A stretch of 64,000 nucleotides of DNA from Saccharopolyspora soli (lineage in GTDB: Bacteria; Actinomycetota; Actinomycetes; Mycobacteriales; Pseudonocardiaceae): positions 1-64,000 of the forward strand of contig NZ_JALBWV010000022.1 in NCBI RefSeq assembly GCF_022678645.1, given 5' to 3'. Under the pieces are notes generated by a model. It saw only the letters and a program-made list of their open reading frames with translations. It ran no database searches and was not told where the DNA came from. Positions 51,495-59,639 of this stretch are shown here, in pieces. Both the position numbers and the translations under genes were made by a program. Every line of letters begins with the position of its first letter. The stretch's first letter is position 1.

Positions 51495-53981
51495 TCAGAG
51501 CTTGGTCAGGGGGACGCTGCCGATCAGCATCAGGCGGACCGTGCCCGAACTGCCGAAATCGATCGTCGCGGTGGCTCGGGGCCCCTCGCCCTCAGTCGAC
51601 AGCACGGTGCCCAGCCCGTACTTGTCGTGGGTGACCCGGTCGCCAGCCTCGAGTTTGATGGCGACGGTGTCCTTCCAGCCCTTCATGCCGGTGCTGCGCA
51701 TGCCTTGCGCGGCCAGCTTGGCTTGCGCCGAATCCGACCCGGTGCGATCGAAACCGCCTCGGCTGCCCCACGTGCTGCGCACCTGCGGGGCGGCCCGCTC
51801 CGGCTCGATCCGCCGCCAGTGCAGCAGTTCGTCCGGAATCTCGGTGAGGAACCGGGAGGCCGGGTTGGTCATCGGCTGACCCCACGCCGACCGCAGCAAC
51901 GCCCGCGACAGGTACAGCCGCTGCCGGGCGCGGGTGATGCCCACGTACGCCAGCCGCCGTTCCTCGGCCAACTCGGCCGGGTCGCCCAGTGCACGCAGGT
52001 GCGGGAAGACGCCGTCCTCCCAGCCGGTGCAGAACACCACTGGGAACTCCAGGCCCTTCGCGGTGTGCAGGGTCATCAGAGTGACCACGCCGTCCCCGGC
52101 CTCGGGCAGCGAGTCCGCATCCGCCACCAGCGAGACGCGCTCCAGGAACGCCGACAGCGAATCGTCGGCGGGCAGCCCGAGCGACGTCTCCTCCTCGTCC
52201 TCGGCAGCCGGTACCACCGCCGAGACCACTGCCTCCGCCGACGGATCGACCTCGGCGCTGGACTCGCCGACTCCGGCAACACCCGCGCGGGCCTCGGTGA
52301 ACTCCCGCGCGACCGTGACGAGCTCGGTCAGGTTCTCCAGCCGCGTGGCGTCCTGCGGGTCGTCGCTGGCTTCCAGTTCGGCTCGGTAGCCGGTGCGCTC
52401 CAACACCGTCTCCAGGATCTCGGCGACATCGGCCTGCGCCGCCACCTCCAGCAACTCGTCGAGCAGCGCGACGAACCCGGCGATGGCCTTCCGTGACCTG
52501 GGGTTGAGCAGCGCGACTTCGCCAGCCGCTGCCTGCCGCAGCGCCGCCGCGAAGGTGATCCGCTCCTGCTCGGCGTGCACGGCGACCACGGCCTCCGCTC
52601 GGTCCCCGATGCCGCGCTTGGGCACGTTGAGGATGCGGCGCAGGCTCACCGTGTCGTCCGGGTTGTCCAGCACCCGCAGGTACGCCAGCGCATCCCGAAC
52701 CTCGCGGCGCTCGTAGAAGCGAACCCCACCGACGACCCGGTACGGCAGCCCGAGCCGAATGAAAACCTCTTCGAACACCCGCGACTGGTTGTTGGTCCGG
52801 TAGAACACCGCGATGTCGTTGAACGTCGCGGCGCCCTCGTCGACCAGCCGGTCGATCTCGCCCGCCACGAACGCCGACTCGTCGTGCTCGTTGTCCGCCA
52901 CGTAGCCGACGATCGGGTCACCGTCCCCGGCATCGCTCCACAATCGCTTGTCACGGCGGTTCGGGTTGCGCCGGATCACCGCGTTGGCCGCGGACAGGAT
53001 CGTCTGCGTGGAGCGGTAGTTCTGCTCCAGCAGGATCGTGCGGGCCTGCGGGTAGTCGCGCTCGAACTCCTCGATGTTGCGGATCGTCGCGCCTCGGAAG
53101 GCGTAGATCGACTGGTCTGCGTCACCGACCACGCACAGCTCGCCAGGCTCGATGCCGCTGTCAGTCGCCTCGGTGCCGACCAGCTCGCGCACCAACGAGT
53201 ACTGCGCGTGGTTGGTGTCCTGGTACTCGTCGACCAGCACATGACGGAAGCGCCGCCGGTAGTACTCCGCCACCGCAGGGTGGTCCCGCAGCAGCTCGAC
53301 CGTACGCATGATCAGGTCGTCGAAGTCCATCGCGTTGGAGTCGACGAGGCGACGCTGGTAGGCGGCGTAGACCTGGGCGACCTTGCGCTCCATGTCGTTG
53401 CCGACCTGCTCGGCGGCGACCTCGGGGGTCAGCAACTCGTTCTTCAGGTTCGAGATGTGCACCGCGAGGGTGCGCGCCGGGTAGCGCTTGGAGTCCAGGT
53501 CCTGCTCCCGCGCGATCATGGTGATCAGCCGCCGTGAATCGTCGGCGTCGTAGATCGAGAAGTTCGACGACAGCCCCAGTGTCTTGGCCTCGCGGCGCAA
53601 CACCCGGACGCACATCGAGTGGAACGTCGACACCCACATCACGTTGGCACGGCGCCCGACCAGGTCCACCACGCGTTCCTTCATCTCGGCCGCAGCCTTG
53701 TTGGTGAAGGTGATCGCCATGATCTGGCCCGGATGCACACCACTTGCGAGCAGGTAGGCGATCCGGTTGGTCAGCACCCGCGTCTTGCCAGAACCCGCAC
53801 CCGCCACGACCAGCAGCGGCGAGCCGGTGTGCACCACGGCGTCGCGCTGCTGCGGGTTCAGGCCGGTCAGCAGGACGTCCGGATCCGGGTCGGGTCGCAC
53901 GGCGCGACCGGATCCGTCCGATTGCACCGATCCGTGCTGCGGGAGATCGCTGTGCCACTGGAGATTTAGTGGGGTGCTCAT
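51495..53981 (-). CDS. pcrA: ATP-dependent 3'-5' DNA helicase PcrA/UvrD1
   Basis: 828 residues. Superfamily 1A helicase: Walker A VVAGAGSGKTRVLTNRIAYLL, motif II VDEYQDTNHAQY, motif III VVGDADQSIYAFRGA, motif IV LEQNYRSTQTIL, motif VI VGITRARQRLYLSRA, and VTLMTLHTAKGLEFPVVF. The last 50 residues (DRVTHDKYGLGTVLSTEGEGP...) form the Tudor-like C-terminal domain that binds RNA polymerase or Ku. It unwinds DNA in nucleotide excision repair and replication restart. Located like Rv0949, next to chorismate mutase. Confidence 0.96.
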   Translation of the reverse strand: MSTPLNLQWHSDLPQHGSVQSDGSGRAVRPDPDPDVLLTGLNPQQRDAVVHTGSPLLVVAGAGSGKTRVLTNRIAYLLASGVHPGQIMAITFTNKAAAEMKERVVDLVGRRANVMWVSTFHSMCVRVLRREAKTLGLSSNFSIYDADDSRRLITMIAREQDLDSKRYPARTLAVHISNLKNELLTPEVAAEQVGNDMERKVAQVYAAYQRRLVDSNAMDFDDLIMRTVELLRDHPAVAEYYRRRFRHVLVDEYQDTNHAQYSLVRELVGTEATDSGIEPGELCVVGDADQSIYAFRGATIRNIEEFERDYPQARTILLEQNYRSTQTILSAANAVIRRNPNRRDKRLWSDAGDGDPIVGYVADNEHDESAFVAGEIDRLVDEGAATFNDIAVFYRTNNQSRVFEEVFIRLGLPYRVVGGVRFYERREVRDALAYLRVLDNPDDTVSLRRILNVPKRGIGDRAEAVVAVHAEQERITFAAALRQAAAGEVALLNPRSRKAIAGFVALLDELLEVAAQADVAEILETVLERTGYRAELEASDDPQDATRLENLTELVTVAREFTEARAGVAGVGESSAEVDPSAEAVVSAVVPAAEDEEETSLGLPADDSLSAFLERVSLVADADSLPEAGDGVVTLMTLHTAKGLEFPVVFCTGWEDGVFPHLRALGDPAELAEERRLAYVGITRARQRLYLSRALLRSAWGQPMTNPASRFLTEIPDELLHWRRIEPERAAPQVRSTWGSRGGFDRTGSDSAQAKLAAQGMRSTGMKGWKDTVAIKLEAGDRVTHDKYGLGTVLSTEGEGPRATATIDFGSSGTVRLMLIGSVPLTKL

Positions 53982-54142
53982 CGCTGTTCCACGTTACCGG
54001 CGGGCCCGGACAAAACCCGAATCCCGGTGGGTTCCGGGTCCGAGATCGCCTTGCGGGGCAGTGTGCTCGGTGGACCTCCGCACACCGCTGATGTCGACCA
54101 GATCACCGACACCGCGCGGGTCCGAACCACCACACCTGGATT

Positions 54143-54183
54143 GTCCTCGCGAGACGAGTTCTGAAAACCCGCAGCGGTAGTTG
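54143..54183 (+). repeat. dispersed intergenic repeat, fragment (copy 4)
   Basis: GTCCTCGCGAGACGA and AACCCGCAGCGGT-AGTTG match the 3' half of copy 1. A further piece resembling the element, CGACTCCGGGATC, is at about 54291-54303. The 53982-54380 gap also holds the divergent promoters of pcrA and the DedA gene; no other gene is seen. Confidence 0.55.
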
Positions 54184-54380
54184 TCAGGACGACAGAGAGC
54201 CGCCGCCCGACGCGAACGCGCGGTCACGTGCACTGCGCTGTCAGCCTCGCAATCTCCAACACCTCCGCGGTCCCCCGACCACGCCCTGACATCGACTCCG
54301 GGATCAGCCAGGGACTAACCCCGATCCGCCGCGCGCCACGGGCCAGGACGGTGAACACGACCTCCCGCACCTGCCACGGA

Positions 54381-55079
54381 ATGAGTCAACCCATGGATCT
54401 GATCAACCAGATCGACATCTCGATCCGGGAGTTCATCTCCTGGGCGGCGACGCTGAACCCGTGGTTGTGCGTGCTGCTGGCGCTGGGCCTGCTGTCATTG
54501 GAAACCTCCCTCTTCATCGGCTTGTTGATCCCTGGTGAGGCGACGCTGCTGATGCTCGCCGCCGTGCTCGGCCCCCGGTGGGCACCGGCGCTGTTCGTCG
54601 CGGCTGTGCTGGGCAACCTGATCGGGCAGACCGGCGGCTACTGGCTCGGTCGGCTGATCGGCCCCCGCCTCCGCAACACCTGGGCCGGACGGAAGATCGG
54701 CACGCGCCGATGGCAGGCGGCCGAGGCGATCGTGCACGACACCGGTGCGCGAGCACTGATCACCACGCGTTTCATCGCGGTGGTGCACGCGGTGGTGCCC
54801 GCCGTGGTGGGCACTCTGCGGCTGCCGTTCCGCCGATTCCTCGGACTCGCGGCGATCGGCGCCACGCTGTGGGCGGCCGTGCTGACCGCCCTGGCGGTGG
54901 CGCTCGGAGAGGCCGCACGAGTGGTCGGTTACGGCTGGGCGGCGTTGGGCCTGACCTGTGCGGGCGGTGCTGTAGCGATCGGCACCGTGATCCGCAGCGC
55001 TCGGCGGCAGTCCGGGCAGCAGGCGCCGAAGGACCCACCTGTCGCGGTCGAAAGTCGTTCTGGTCATCGAGAGAATTGA
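54381..55079 (+). CDS. DedA-family membrane protein
   Basis: 232 residues. DedA/SNARE-associated family: LSLETSLFIGLLIPGEATLLMLAAVLG (the E...PGE motif), GNLIGQTGGYWLGRLIGPRLR, and the second half with ITTRFIAVVHAVVPAVVGTLRLPFRRFL, with acidic and arginine residues in membrane-facing positions as needed for lipid (undecaprenyl phosphate or phospholipid) translocation in this family. ATG at 54381 or 54393. Confidence 0.87.
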   Translation: MSQPMDLINQIDISIREFISWAATLNPWLCVLLALGLLSLETSLFIGLLIPGEATLLMLAAVLGPRWAPALFVAAVLGNLIGQTGGYWLGRLIGPRLRNTWAGRKIGTRRWQAAEAIVHDTGARALITTRFIAVVHAVVPAVVGTLRLPFRRFLGLAAIGATLWAAVLTALAVALGEAARVVGYGWAALGLTCAGGAVAIGTVIRSARRQSGQQAPKDPPVAVESRSGHREN

Positions 55080-55322
55080 TCGTCATGCGACCAAGATCCT
55101 CGCTGGTCCGGAGCATTGGCAAGCGATTAACTCGAACTAGTGATCGATGATTTCGCGACCGGGTCGAACCAGGCCAGCCACGTCCGGCTGCCCGAAATGA
55201 CCGCCCGCGGGTTCTTCCACGTCGCCCTCACGCGGACAGTGCAGGCGAACCTCTTCGTCCACTATTCGGGAAGAGTGGCCCACCTCATGGCCGACCCGTG
55301 CGTGCTGTGGCAAACTGGCCAC

Positions 55323-55385
55323 GTGCGAACGCAGACCTACGAGTTTTACTACGGGCCCGGGATTCCGGCGCCCGTAGCTGCGTGA
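55323..55385 (+). CDS. putative aromatic amino-acid leader peptide
   Basis: A 20-codon frame, GTG to TGA, reading M-R-T-Q then TYEFYYG then a Pro/Ala-rich end. Three Tyr and one Phe codon lie within five codons. It has no Shine-Dalgarno site, but CAAACT (55311-55316), six bases before the GTG, resembles a -10 element, so a leaderless transcript starting at the GTG is plausible. It is followed by the hairpins described at 55351-55429 and then the chorismate mutase gene. Never-annotated size class; the evidence is codon content plus structure. Confidence 0.65.
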   Translation: MRTQTYEFYYGPGIPAPVAA

Positions 55386-55429
55386 GCTCAAACCACTACG
55401 ACGCCCCGGAGTCCTCGGACTCGGGGCGT
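55351..55429 (+). promoter_or_regulatory. transcription attenuator of chorismate mutase
   Basis: Three competing structures can be drawn. Hairpin 1:2 is ACGGGC-CCGG / CCGG-GCCCGT (55351-55360 with 55365-55375) directly after the Tyr-Tyr codons. Antiterminator 2:3 pairs GGATTCCGG (55360-55368) with CCGGAGTCC (55406-55414), nine pairs with one G-U. Terminator 3:4 pairs ACGCCCCGGAGTC (55401-55413) with GACTCGGGGCGT (55418-55429) around CTCG. Ribosome stalling at the Tyr/Phe codons would free strand 2 and allow readthrough into aroQ, as in classical amino-acid attenuators. Confidence 0.65.
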
Positions 55430-55478
55430 TCGCGCGTTCCGGGCTGGGGCCGGGGCTGGAGCCGGAGGACAACGCCCG

Positions 55479-55784
55479 ATGAACGCCACTGTGGACGGTG
55501 ACCAGCCGCAGTCCGAGACCGCCCCGGCGCAGCAGGCCGCCGCGGAGGTCATCAGCAACTTCCGCGAGGAGATCGACTACCTGGATGCCGAGATCCTGCG
55601 CCTGGTCAAGCGCCGCGCCGAGGTCTCCCGCCAGGTCGGGGCAGCCCGGATGGCCGCTGGCGGACCTCGCATCGTCTACAACCGCGAGATGGACGTGCTC
55701 GCGCGCTACCGCGAGCTCGGCCCGGAAGGTCGCGAGCTCGCGATGATCCTGCTGCGCCTCGGCCGCGGTCGCCTCGGCCGCTGA
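55479..55784 (+). CDS. aroQ: chorismate mutase, AroQ-delta type
   Basis: 101 residues. It converts chorismate to prephenate, the branch point to Phe and Tyr. All-helical AroQ: ISNFREEIDYLDAEILRLVKRRAEVSRQVGAARMAAGGPRIVYNREMDVLARYREL and a closing GRGRLGR, matching the short intracellular enzyme of actinobacteria (Rv0948c-like), which needs DAHP synthase as partner for full activity. GGAGG is ten bases before the ATG. An apparent Tyr/Phe leader peptide and terminator precede it. Confidence 0.95.
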   Translation: MNATVDGDQPQSETAPAQQAAAEVISNFREEIDYLDAEILRLVKRRAEVSRQVGAARMAAGGPRIVYNREMDVLARYRELGPEGRELAMILLRLGRGRLGR

Positions 55785-55829
55785 GCGGACGCGGCAGCCG
55801 GGCTGTCGGCCCGACCGCGAGCGTGGGCA

Positions 55830-55858
55830 CCCACCTGGGCGAATTCCGCCCAGGTGGG
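55830..55858. terminator. bidirectional hairpin terminator
   Basis: A perfect 12-bp stem CCCACCTGGGCG / CGCCCAGGTGGG with loop AATTC between the converging aroQ and MFS genes. Confidence 0.88.
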
Positions 55859-55893
55859 CCGTGCGCCCGCGATGGGCGGGAAGCGGGCCCGGC

Positions 55894-57210
55894 TCAGACC
55901 GCGTGGTCGGCGGCCAGGTCGCGCTGCCGGGTTTCCGGCGACCAGACCACCGCGGCGATCGTGACCACCGAGCAAAGCGCCACGTAGATCGAGATCGGGA
56001 TCGACGAGCCGGAGACCGACAGCAGCGCGGTGGCGATGATCGGAGCCAGCGAGCCGGCGACGATGGAGGCCAACTGGTAGCCGATCGACGCGCCGGAATA
56101 CCGCACTCGGGTCCCGAACAGCTCCGCGAAGAAGGCCGCCTGCGGGCCGTACATCGCGCCGTGGAACACCAGACCGACCGTGGTCGCGAAGGTGATCACG
56201 AAGAACGACTTGGTGTCGAGCATCGCGAAGAACACGAACGCCCAGACCCCGGTGCCGATCGCGCCCAGCAGGTACACCGGCCGCCGACCCACCCGGTCGG
56301 AAAGCGCGCCCCACAGCGGAATGCTGATGAAGTGCACCACCGCGGCGATCAGCGACGCGTTCAGCGCGACACCGCGCGGCAGTTCCAGGAAGGTCGCGAC
56401 GTATGTGAGCACGAACGAGGTCAGCACGTAGTACACGACGTTCTCCGCGAACCGCGCGCCCATCGCGGTGACGACCTCCCGTCGGTACCGCCGGAGGACC
56501 TCGGTGATCGGCGCCTTGTCCGGCTCGCCGCGTTCGGCGGCCCTGTTCGCGGCCTCCAGGAACAGCGGCGATTCCGCCACCGCCAGCCGCACCCACAGCC
56601 CGATCAGCACGAGCACCCCGGACAGCAGGAACGCCACCCGCCAGCCCCACGCCAGGAACGCCTCATCGGTCTGGACCGCGGCCAGCACGGCCAGCACCGC
56701 CGTGCCGAGCAGGTTCCCCAACGGCACGCCCGCCTGCGGCCAGGAAGCCCAGAACCCGCGGTGTCGTGCCGAACCGTGCTCGGAGACGATGAGCACCGCG
56801 CCGCCCCACTCGCCCCCGATCGCGAAGCCCTGCACCAACCGCAACGCGGTGAGCAGCAGCGGCGCGGCCACGCCGATCGACTCGTAGGTGGGCAGCAGAC
56901 CGATCAGGAACGTCGCGCCGCCCATCATGATCAGGCTCAGCACCAGCAGCTTCTTGCGGCCGAGCCGGTCGCCGTAGTGCCCGAAGACCAACCCGCCCAA
57001 CGGTCGCGCCACGAACCCCACCGCGTAGGTGATGAACGCCAGCAGGGTGCCGATGAGCGGATCGCCAGCCGGGAAGAAGAGCTGGTTGAACACCAATGCG
57101 GCGGCCGAGCCGTAGAGGAAGAAGTCGTACCACTCGACGGTGGTGCCGACCAGGCTCGCCAGCACGACACGTGATGTGGATGATCTCGCCGGAACTGACT
57201 CGGTGCTCAT
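55894..57210 (-). CDS. MHS-family MFS transporter (metabolite:H+ symporter)
   Basis: 438 residues, 12 membrane segments. Family signatures: GTTVEWYDFFLYGSAAALVF, GHYGDRLGRKKLLVLSL, GFAIGGEWGGAVLIVSEH and GALSDRVGRRPVYLLGA. MHS transporters import organic acids such as shikimate, proline/betaine or dicarboxylates. It follows the 3-hydroxybutyrate dehydrogenase gene by 117 bp on the same strand, which suggests (inference) uptake of a hydroxy- or keto-acid. GGAGAGGA precedes the ATG. Confidence 0.9.
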   Translation of the reverse strand: MSTESVPARSSTSRVVLASLVGTTVEWYDFFLYGSAAALVFNQLFFPAGDPLIGTLLAFITYAVGFVARPLGGLVFGHYGDRLGRKKLLVLSLIMMGGATFLIGLLPTYESIGVAAPLLLTALRLVQGFAIGGEWGGAVLIVSEHGSARHRGFWASWPQAGVPLGNLLGTAVLAVLAAVQTDEAFLAWGWRVAFLLSGVLVLIGLWVRLAVAESPLFLEAANRAAERGEPDKAPITEVLRRYRREVVTAMGARFAENVVYYVLTSFVLTYVATFLELPRGVALNASLIAAVVHFISIPLWGALSDRVGRRPVYLLGAIGTGVWAFVFFAMLDTKSFFVITFATTVGLVFHGAMYGPQAAFFAELFGTRVRYSGASIGYQLASIVAGSLAPIIATALLSVSGSSIPISIYVALCSVVTIAAVVWSPETRQRDLAADHAV

Positions 57211-57327
57211 CGCGGTGTCCTCTCCTGCCGAGCTGCCATCGGAAGGTGCACTGGTCGGTTTGCGGTGCCGGTTGAGCTCGGCGGACCTCCCGGTCCGCGC
57301 CAGTTCATGTTGAGCGGGCGGGCAAGT

Positions 57328-58128
57328 TCAGTTCGCGGTCCAGCCGCCGTCCATCGGGAACGACGACCCGGTGATCGAGGTGGTGCCGGGGCCGCACAGC
57401 CACACCGCGAGTTCGGCGACCTCGGCAGGTTCCACCAGGCGCTTGATCGGTGTGCGGGCCAGCAGGACGTCCTCGACCACCTGGTCCTCGGGCACCCGGT
57501 GCAGCTCGGCCTGCTCGGCGACCTGGCGTTCCACCAGCGGGGTGCGGACGAAACCCGGGCAGACGCAGTTGGACGTCACGCCGTGTGCCGCGCCCTCCAG
57601 GGCGATCGTCTTGGACAGACCTTCGATCGCGTGCTTGGCGGTGACGTAGGCGCTCTTGTACGGCGAAGCCCGTAAGCCGTGCACCGACGAGATGTTGATG
57701 ATCCGCCCCCAGCCGCGGGTGTACATGCCCGGCAGCGCGGCCCGCACGATCCGGAACGGCGCCTCCACCATCACCCGCAGCATCGTGCTGAAGGTGTCGG
57801 TCGGGAACTGGTGGATCGGCGCCACGTGCTGCAGACCGGCGTTGTTGACCACGATGTCCGCCCGGTCACCGAGTTCGGCGGCGGCGTCGAGATCGGCGAG
57901 GTCGACCACGCGGGCCACGGCGCCGATCTCGGCGGCGACCGCCTCGACCGCGTCGGCTCGGTCCACGGCGATTACTTCGGCTCCGACCGCCGCCAGTCGA
58001 CGGGCCACTGCTGCCCCGATTCCGCTGGCCGCGCCAGTGACGAGGGCGCGCTTGCCAGTCAGATCCGGGCCGTCGGAGCGGGATCGTGCGGAGTTCGTAT
58101 CAACCGACTCGGCCGAGCGATCACTCAT
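57328..58128 (-). CDS. 3-hydroxybutyrate dehydrogenase (SDR)
   Basis: 266 residues. NAD-dependent oxidation of 3-hydroxybutyrate to acetoacetate. SDR motifs: ALVTGAASGIGAAVARRL, NNAGLQ, catalytic Ser in INISSVHG and YVTAK. The C-terminal part (CVCPGFVRTPLVERQV, VVEDVLLARTPIKRLVEPAEVAELAVWLC, FPMDGGWTA) is typical of the TIGR01963-type enzyme rather than general SDRs. A 20-residue polar N-terminal extension precedes the Rossmann fold. Probably in one transcript with the MHS transporter. Confidence 0.88.
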   Translation of the reverse strand: MSDRSAESVDTNSARSRSDGPDLTGKRALVTGAASGIGAAVARRLAAVGAEVIAVDRADAVEAVAAEIGAVARVVDLADLDAAAELGDRADIVVNNAGLQHVAPIHQFPTDTFSTMLRVMVEAPFRIVRAALPGMYTRGWGRIINISSVHGLRASPYKSAYVTAKHAIEGLSKTIALEGAAHGVTSNCVCPGFVRTPLVERQVAEQAELHRVPEDQVVEDVLLARTPIKRLVEPAEVAELAVWLCGPGTTSITGSSFPMDGGWTAN

Positions 58129-58309
58129 AGCCTGAGAACCTAGGCGTGAGTCCGGTCCCAATCCAGGGGCCGAACGCAACCTTTTCCAGCCTCGGCGGCG
58201 CAACTGGGACGCATGCCTGTTCCGCGCGATGGCGGCGACGTCCGCGGCGCGGCGGGCATCAGGGATATCACCCATACCGGGCAACGCCCGGACAGGGCAG
58301 ACTGGAGCC

Positions 58310-58621
58310 ATGCTCAGTCTAGTGGCCTTCCTCGTGACGCTGGCCGCCGTGCTCGCCGCAGCCGGACACGCGGGTTACCTCGCAATGCTGACGTCGGCGG
58401 CGAAGAAGCGCGCCGGTGGCCAGCCAGCTGTCGATTTCGCACGGAAGCGGTTCCCAATCGCCGGGGTCGGCTTGGGCGTGACCCTGCTGGCCTTCCTGAT
58501 CAGCAGCGGCGACACGTGGGGCGCGGACGTCTTCGCGATGCTGCTCGGTGGTGGCGGTGGCATCGCCTCGCTGAAGGCTCTCCAGTCCAGCCAGAGCAAG
58601 TTCCGCAAAGGTGAGTTCTGA
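58310..58621 (+). CDS. small membrane protein
   Basis: 103 residues with an N-terminal helix (LSLVAFLVTLAAVLAAAGHAGYLAML), a second hydrophobic stretch (IAGVGLGVTLLAFLIS) and a Gly-rich turn (MLLGGGGGIASLKAL). TGGAG just before the ATG. Family not recognised. Confidence 0.7.
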   Translation: MLSLVAFLVTLAAVLAAAGHAGYLAMLTSAAKKRAGGQPAVDFARKRFPIAGVGLGVTLLAFLISSGDTWGADVFAMLLGGGGGIASLKALQSSQSKFRKGEF

Positions 58622-58672
58622 GAACTCGTCGTTGCGCGGCTGCACGGGAGTCGAACCCTGCTCGTGAGGGGC

Positions 58673-58690
58673 CGATTTCGCGCGAAATCG
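58673..58690. repeat. 18-bp intergenic palindrome
   Basis: CGATTTCGCGCGAAATCG is a perfect palindrome of the same TTTCGCGCGAAA core as at 51431-51489. A T-arm-like tRNA fragment (GGGAGTCGAACCCT, 58646-58659) lies 13 bp to its left. Confidence 0.6.
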
Positions 58691-58876
58691 ACAGTTCTCC
58701 ACTTGGAGCGGCTTGAGGTCCGGATCGCCGGGCAGCGGTACACGCATCGTCCCCAAGGCGGATCGAAATAGGACCGTTTGGCTCAACCAATGCGCCCGAC
58801 CAGCGCAAACGAGTCACAGTGCGTGTTTGCGCGACCCCGCACCGGAGTTGCCGAGCACACAGCCTAGGCTGTGACC

Positions 58877-59605
58877 ATGACCACTTCGCCGGAAGCGTCC
58901 TTGGTTGTCCGGCGCGTCCTCGTGGTCACCGCGCACCCCGATGACGTCGATTTCGGAGCCGCAGGCGCCGTCGCCTCCTGGGTCGCCACAGGCGTGCAGG
59001 TCACCTATTGCGTGTGCACCGCAGGTGGTGCGGGCGGCTTCGGTGACGTGTCGCGGGCGGACATGCCGCGCCTGCGGCAGGAGGAGCAGCGCGCTGCCGC
59101 TGCCGCGGTCGGCGTCACCGACGTGCGCTTCCTCGGTTACCGGGACGGGCAGGTCACGGCGAGCCTGCAACTGCGGCGGGACATCACCAGAGTGATCCGC
59201 GCGGTTCGTCCGGACCGGGTCGTCAGCCATTCTCCGGAGATCAACTGGACGCACCTCCCGACAGCGCACCCGGACCACCGCGCGGTCGGCGAGGCCACGC
59301 TGGCCGCGATCTACCCGGATGCGCGCAACGGCTTCGCCTATCCCGAACTGCTGCAGCAGGACCTGCAGCCGTGGACGGTCGCCGAGCTCTGGATGTCGGG
59401 ATCACCCGAAGAGCGGATCAACCACGTCGTCGACGTCACCGATTACTTCGACGCGAAGTTGGCCGCATTGTCCGCGCACCGGTCGCAGACCGGTCATCTC
59501 GACGATCTCAGGGGCATGATCCGGCGATATCTGGCCCGAAACGCCGACCGGCACGGCATGCCCGGTCGGCTGGCCGAGGCATTCCACGTAGTCGACACGT
59601 CGTGA
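58877..59605 (+). CDS. PIG-L/LmbE-family deacetylase
   Basis: 242 residues. The zinc-binding motif VTAHPDDVDFGAAG is present near the start and the third ligand in TAHPDHRAVG, as in MshB/Mca-type N-deacetylases of mycothiol metabolism and mycothiol S-conjugate detoxification. It is shorter than MshB (about 300 residues) and is probably another family member with an N-acetyl-glucosamine-like or conjugate substrate; no mycothiol genes are adjacent. ATG at 58877 chosen over a GTG two codons upstream. Confidence 0.87.
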   Translation: MTTSPEASLVVRRVLVVTAHPDDVDFGAAGAVASWVATGVQVTYCVCTAGGAGGFGDVSRADMPRLRQEEQRAAAAAVGVTDVRFLGYRDGQVTASLQLRRDITRVIRAVRPDRVVSHSPEINWTHLPTAHPDHRAVGEATLAAIYPDARNGFAYPELLQQDLQPWTVAELWMSGSPEERINHVVDVTDYFDAKLAALSAHRSQTGHLDDLRGMIRRYLARNADRHGMPGRLAEAFHVVDTS

Positions 59606-59639
59606 ACTCCCCGCGAGTCGCAGAAAGTCGAGACCTCCG

